The notes under the pieces: model-generated
Seen by the model: the letters and a program-made list of their open reading frames with translations, nothing else
What the model was told of the DNA's origin: nothing
The model's database searches: none
Origin: Candidatus Magasanikiibacteriota bacterium
Lineage (GTDB): Bacteria; Patescibacteriota; Patescibacteriia; Magasanikbacterales; GWA2-37-8
Reading direction: 5' to 3'
DNA: 8,064 nucleotides
Assembly: GCA_903853785.1 (NCBI GenBank)
Contig: CAINUM010000062.1
Coordinates: forward strand, 1-8,064
In this document: positions 6,432-8,064 of the stretch, in pieces
Layout: every line of letters starts with the position of its first letter
Numbering within the stretch: the stretch's first letter is position 1
Program-made: the position numbers and the translations under genes

Positions 6432-6755
6432 GTCATCTTTTTTAACATTGAGTGATTTTGGGTTGGGGGAGTAGAGGGGGTTTTTTATCTTCCATTTTTC
6501 TACAAATTGACCAATCCCTTTGTTGGCAAGTTTGTTTTTTACCGTCGTGTGGTGTTGGGACCATTTGACCAAACTTTCAAAATTTACTTTGTAGCGACCA
6601 GCCACAATTACATAGGTAATTTCTTGGGCGGCGATGGCGCGTCGAATAGTTTGGGAGTTTACACCAAATAGACGTGCAGCCTCAGAAACAGACACCCGGA
6701 TCATTTCTTTAGGTTTTTGGTCTTCGTTAGTTGTAGCCAATTTTTGCTCCTCCAT
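6420..6755 (-). CDS. Small excisionase/MerR-like helix-turn-helix DNA-binding protein
   Basis: The protein has 111 residues. Residues 20-65 form a winged helix-turn-helix of the HTH_17/excisionase type. The HTH is SVSEAARLFGVNSQTIRRAI (22-41), and the wing contains VAGRYKV before FESLVKW. The N-terminal 18 residues are polar. The tail from 70 is basic and ends in a short disordered stretch (NPLYSPNPK...DDIPR). No ligand or metal domain is visible. The frame stays open up to a TTG at 6809, but that TTG is the -35 box of the promoter, so the ATG at 6755 is the start. A 24-bp palindrome lies between the promoter and this start, suggesting autoregulation (inference). The divergent ECF sigma gene makes it a candidate regulator of that operon too. 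A phage or plasmid excisionase origin is possible, but no recombinase is nearby. Confidence 0.8.
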   Translation of the reverse strand: MEEQKLATTNEDQKPKEMIRVSVSEAARLFGVNSQTIRRAIAAQEITYVIVAGRYKVNFESLVKWSQHHTTVKNKLANKGIGQFVEKWKIKNPLYSPNPKSLNVKKDDIPR

Positions 6756-6759
6756 AAGA

Positions 6760-6783
6760 TTTGTATACACTAGTCTATACAAA
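6760..6783. promoter_or_regulatory. 24-bp near-perfect palindrome, likely operator of the HTH gene
   Basis: TTTGTATACACT (6760-6771) and AGTCTATACAAA (6772-6783) are inverted copies matching at 11 of 12 positions. The site overlaps three bases of the minus-strand -10 box and covers the expected transcription start (about 6774), ending four bases before the ATG at 6755. This is a classic repressor position. The binding protein is inferred to be the adjacent HTH product. Confidence 0.72.
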
Positions 6784-6809
6784 ATACACGATTTTTTGAT
6801 TTTTGTCAA
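6781..6809 (-). promoter_or_regulatory. Promoter of the HTH gene
   Basis: On the minus strand, a perfect TTGACA (6809-6804), a 17-base spacer and TATTTT (6786-6781) are present. The start would be near 6774, giving a leader of about 18 bases without a Shine-Dalgarno site. Its -35 box is nine bases from the -35 of the divergent promoter at 6819. Confidence 0.78.
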
Positions 6810-6818
6810 GTCTAAGGG

Positions 6819-6847
6819 TTGACGTTTTGTCGATTGTTTGGTATCCT
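6819..6847 (+). promoter_or_regulatory. Distal sigma-70-type promoter (P1) upstream of the ECF sigma gene
   Basis: TTGACG (6819-6824), a 17-base spacer and TATCCT (6842-6847) are present. Transcription would begin near 6854, inside the dyad at 6853-6870. The long leader (over 130 bases) would carry the downstream promoter elements. Confidence 0.5.
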
Positions 6848-6852
6848 GGCCA

Positions 6853-6870
6853 ATCGGCTAAATGGCCGAT
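6853..6870. repeat. Dyad between promoters P1 and P2
   Basis: ATCGGC (6853-6858) and GCCGAT (6865-6870) are perfect inverted repeats with a six-base spacer. The site coincides with the expected P1 start and lies ten bases upstream of the P2 -35 box. It could be an operator or a small RNA hairpin. It is unrelated in sequence to the palindrome at 6760-6783. Confidence 0.5.
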
Positions 6871-6880
6871 AATTGCGGAT

Positions 6881-6909
6881 TTGACCGCCGGAAGTATCTT
6901 TGCTATCAT
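6881..6909 (+). promoter_or_regulatory. Extended -10 promoter (P2) of the ECF sigma gene
   Basis: TTGACC (6881-6886), a 17-base spacer and TATCAT (6904-6909) are present, with TG at 6901-6902 forming an extended -10. The start would be near 6916, leaving a leader of about 70 bases. An upstream in-frame TTG at 6900 would not be transcribed from here. Confidence 0.6.
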
Positions 6910-6953
6910 ATGGCTTATCGCTTTTGGCAGATACGACTAAATTCGGAAGTAAG

Positions 6954-6979
6954 TGTAACAGTTTTAACTTTCTCTCGTC
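6954..6979 (+). promoter_or_regulatory. ECF-type promoter (P3), probable autoregulatory site
   Basis: TGTAAC (6954-6959), exactly 16 bases, then CGTC (6976-6979) fits the general ECF promoter pattern (AAC-containing -35 and CGT-containing -10, as in TGAAAC-N16-CGTC sites of Bacillus SigM/SigW-type factors). Transcription would begin at about 6986-6987, at the ATG of the sigma gene itself, giving a leaderless mRNA. Confidence 0.55.
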
Positions 6980-6986
6980 TTCTATA

Positions 6987-7544
6987 ATGTCAAACGTGAT
7001 TAAAGAGAAAATCCTTCTCTATAAAATTTATACTAAGAAAGATACGGACGCTTACGCAGAGCTTTACGATCTATACATTAAACGAATTTATCGGTTCGTT
7101 TTTTTTAAGGTTGGCAGTCATGAGAATGCCGAAGATGTTACATCCGAAGTATTTCTCAAAACCTGGCAATATTTGATCGGCGGTTCTGAATCGGTATCTG
7201 ATATCAAAAGTTTCAGTGGTTTGCTTTATCGCATCGCCCGAAACAGTATTATAGATTTTTATCGCGCTCGGGCTTCAAAAAATGAAGTGCCGATAAATGA
7301 CGACACAGACATGAGTGACAGTGGAAGTTGGTATGCCCAACTTGGTGATAAGATTGAAACGGAAAAAATAATCAAAACGATCAAAAAGTTAAAACAAGAA
7401 TATCAAGAAGTTCTGACACTGAAATATGTAGATGAGCTCGAAATCAGTGAGATCTGTGAAATCACTGGCAAAGGCCAAGTTGCCGTTCGAGTAACATTGC
7501 ATCGTGCTTTAAAAAAATTAAAAGAAATATTGGGAAAAGTTTAA
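6987..7544 (+). CDS. ECF-type RNA polymerase sigma factor (sigma-70 family, RpoE-like)
   Basis: The protein has 185 residues, the usual ECF length. Region 2 spans about 21-95: AYAELYDLYIKRIYRFVFFKVG, then NAEDVTSEVFLKTW (the classic 'AEDv.qevFlk.w' helix), then LLYRIARNSIIDFYR for -10 recognition. After a short linker rich in Asp and Ser (100-122), region 4 spans about 125-182. It includes LKQEYQEVLTLKYVDELEISEIC and the HTH GQVAVRVTLHRALKKLKE, which reads the -35. There is no extra C-terminal domain. The ATG at 6987 was chosen because family homology starts just after it, and the only upstream in-frame start candidate (TTG 6900) lies inside promoter P2. There is no Shine-Dalgarno sequence. 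Known role: redirects RNA polymerase to a small regulon, usually envelope stress. The DUF5667 membrane protein starts six bases after the stop, so the two are very probably one operon. Confidence 0.93.
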   Translation: MSNVIKEKILLYKIYTKKDTDAYAELYDLYIKRIYRFVFFKVGSHENAEDVTSEVFLKTWQYLIGGSESVSDIKSFSGLLYRIARNSIIDFYRARASKNEVPINDDTDMSDSGSWYAQLGDKIETEKIIKTIKKLKQEYQEVLTLKYVDELEISEICEITGKGQVAVRVTLHRALKKLKEILGKV

Positions 7545-7550
7545 AAGTGT

Positions 7551-8064
7551 ATGTCGCAAAATTTAATTGCACAACTTAAACAGCTCAAGCACGGGGAAGT
7601 AAAACCTCGCGAAGAGTGGTTGAACAACAACCGCGCGCTTTTGCTATCCCAAATAAAAAATACTGTTACCCCAGAAGTACAAAAAATGAATTTCGATAGT
7701 ATTTGGAATACCATGTCATTGTTTGTGCCACGTACTTTAGTTTTTAACGTTGTTCGTCCAGTGGCCGTGCTGTTGGTAGTCTCTATAGTAGCGACAAGCG
7801 GTTGGGTAGCCAGTGTAGACGCTTCATACAACGCATTACCAGGGGATTGGTTGTATCCAGCTAAACGCGCTGGTGAAAAAACTCAGGTGGCAGTGGCTGG
7901 GATGATTGGATCAAAAAAGACTGAAACTATTTTACATTCTGAATTTGCCAAACGTCGTGCCAGTGAAACCAAACAATTGGTAGCTAGTAAAGATCCTCAA
8001 AAACAAGAAAAAGTAAAAGAATCAATCCAAGATTTAAAAATTGAAATTGCCAACGTCAACCAAA
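7551..8064 (+). CDS. Membrane protein with DUF5667 domain, candidate anti-sigma factor or envelope sensor (3' end outside window)
   Basis: The frame is open from the ATG at 7551 to the window end, giving 171 visible residues. Residues 1-66 are a cytoplasmic-looking segment (LIAQLKQLKHGEVKPREEWL...) with a size and position suited to binding a sigma factor. One membrane helix follows at about 67-89 (VVRPVAVLLVVSIVATSGWVAS). Then comes the DUF5667 signature: ASYNALPGDWLYPAKRAGEKTQVAVAG (91-117) and HSEFAKRRASETKQL (129-143), continuing as a charged helix to the edge. It lies six bases downstream of the ECF sigma gene with no Shine-Dalgarno site, suggesting translational coupling or shared translation. 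A membrane protein encoded immediately after an ECF sigma gene is usually its anti-sigma factor. No zinc-finger (HxxxCxxC) anti-sigma motif is visible, so this role is inferred from position and topology only. Confidence 0.85.
   Translation, partial: MSQNLIAQLKQLKHGEVKPREEWLNNNRALLLSQIKNTVTPEVQKMNFDSIWNTMSLFVPRTLVFNVVRPVAVLLVVSIVATSGWVASVDASYNALPGDWLYPAKRAGEKTQVAVAGMIGSKKTETILHSEFAKRRASETKQLVASKDPQKQEKVKESIQDLKIEIANVNQ

Noticed and set aside
6756..6809. Longer N-terminus of the HTH protein from a TTG at 6809
   Set aside because: The TTG is the -35 box TTGACA of the promoter and the extra 18 residues fall before and across the expected transcription start and operator.
6889..6951. Direct repeat CGGAAGTA at 6889-6896 and 6944-6951
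   Set aside because: An eight-base repeat occurring twice 55 bases apart is weak evidence of a binding site, and the copies sit at different positions relative to the promoters.
6900..6986. Longer N-terminus of the sigma factor from a TTG at 6900
   Set aside because: It overlaps the -10 region of promoter P2, and the extra 29 residues look unlike an ECF sigma N-terminus.
1..8064. CRISPR array, insertion sequence, integrase or phage genes
   Set aside because: No regularly spaced repeats and no transposase or recombinase motifs were found; the tRNA-Val 3' end has no obvious duplicate that would mark an attachment site.

Overview
This AT-rich window looks like a bacterial chromosome fragment, most likely from a Candidate Phyla Radiation (Patescibacteria) genome. 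That assignment is an inference from four things: a sigma factor followed at once by a DUF5667 membrane protein, a large single-pass surface protein with tandem Ig-like repeats and a GRGPLPP motif, a tRNA gene with no encoded CCA tail, and mostly short leaders without a Shine-Dalgarno sequence. UGA is read as a stop at the permease, so the code appears standard.

Layout, left to right. Positions 1-870 hold the 3' part of a clan GH-A-like glycoside hydrolase. A tRNA-Val(UAC) with its own promoter and terminator follows (889-1048). A purine nucleoside phosphorylase (1133-1966) is clearly richer in G+C than everything around it and has the only strong Shine-Dalgarno sequence in the window. It is followed by a 60-base imperfect hairpin and a terminator. 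An aromatic-type amino acid permease (2129-3307) and S-adenosylmethionine synthetase metK (3385-4536) lie on the + strand, perhaps co-transcribed. A bidirectional terminator (4557-4590) separates metK from the convergent minus-strand gene for the membrane-anchored Ig-like surface protein (4601-6352). Next comes a small minus-strand helix-turn-helix regulator (6420-6755).

The most interesting part is the divergent control region at 6756-6986. On the minus strand, the regulator has a TTGACA-17-TATTTT promoter whose -10 box touches a 24-bp near-perfect palindrome. On the + strand there are two sigma-70-type promoters and then an ECF-type promoter (TGTAAC-N16-CGTC) placed so that transcription would begin at about the start codon of the ECF sigma factor (6987-7544). 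Six bases after the sigma gene starts a membrane protein with a DUF5667 domain (7551 to the window end), a plausible anti-sigma partner or envelope sensor. Together these look like an autoregulated envelope-signalling module next to a surface-protein gene. The parts can be read from the sequence; the regulatory wiring is inferred.

The metabolic genes point to purine salvage (PNP), amino acid uptake (permease), methyl-donor synthesis (metK) and carbohydrate cleavage (glycoside hydrolase). Apart from the possible permease-metK transcript, nothing in the sequence ties them into one pathway.
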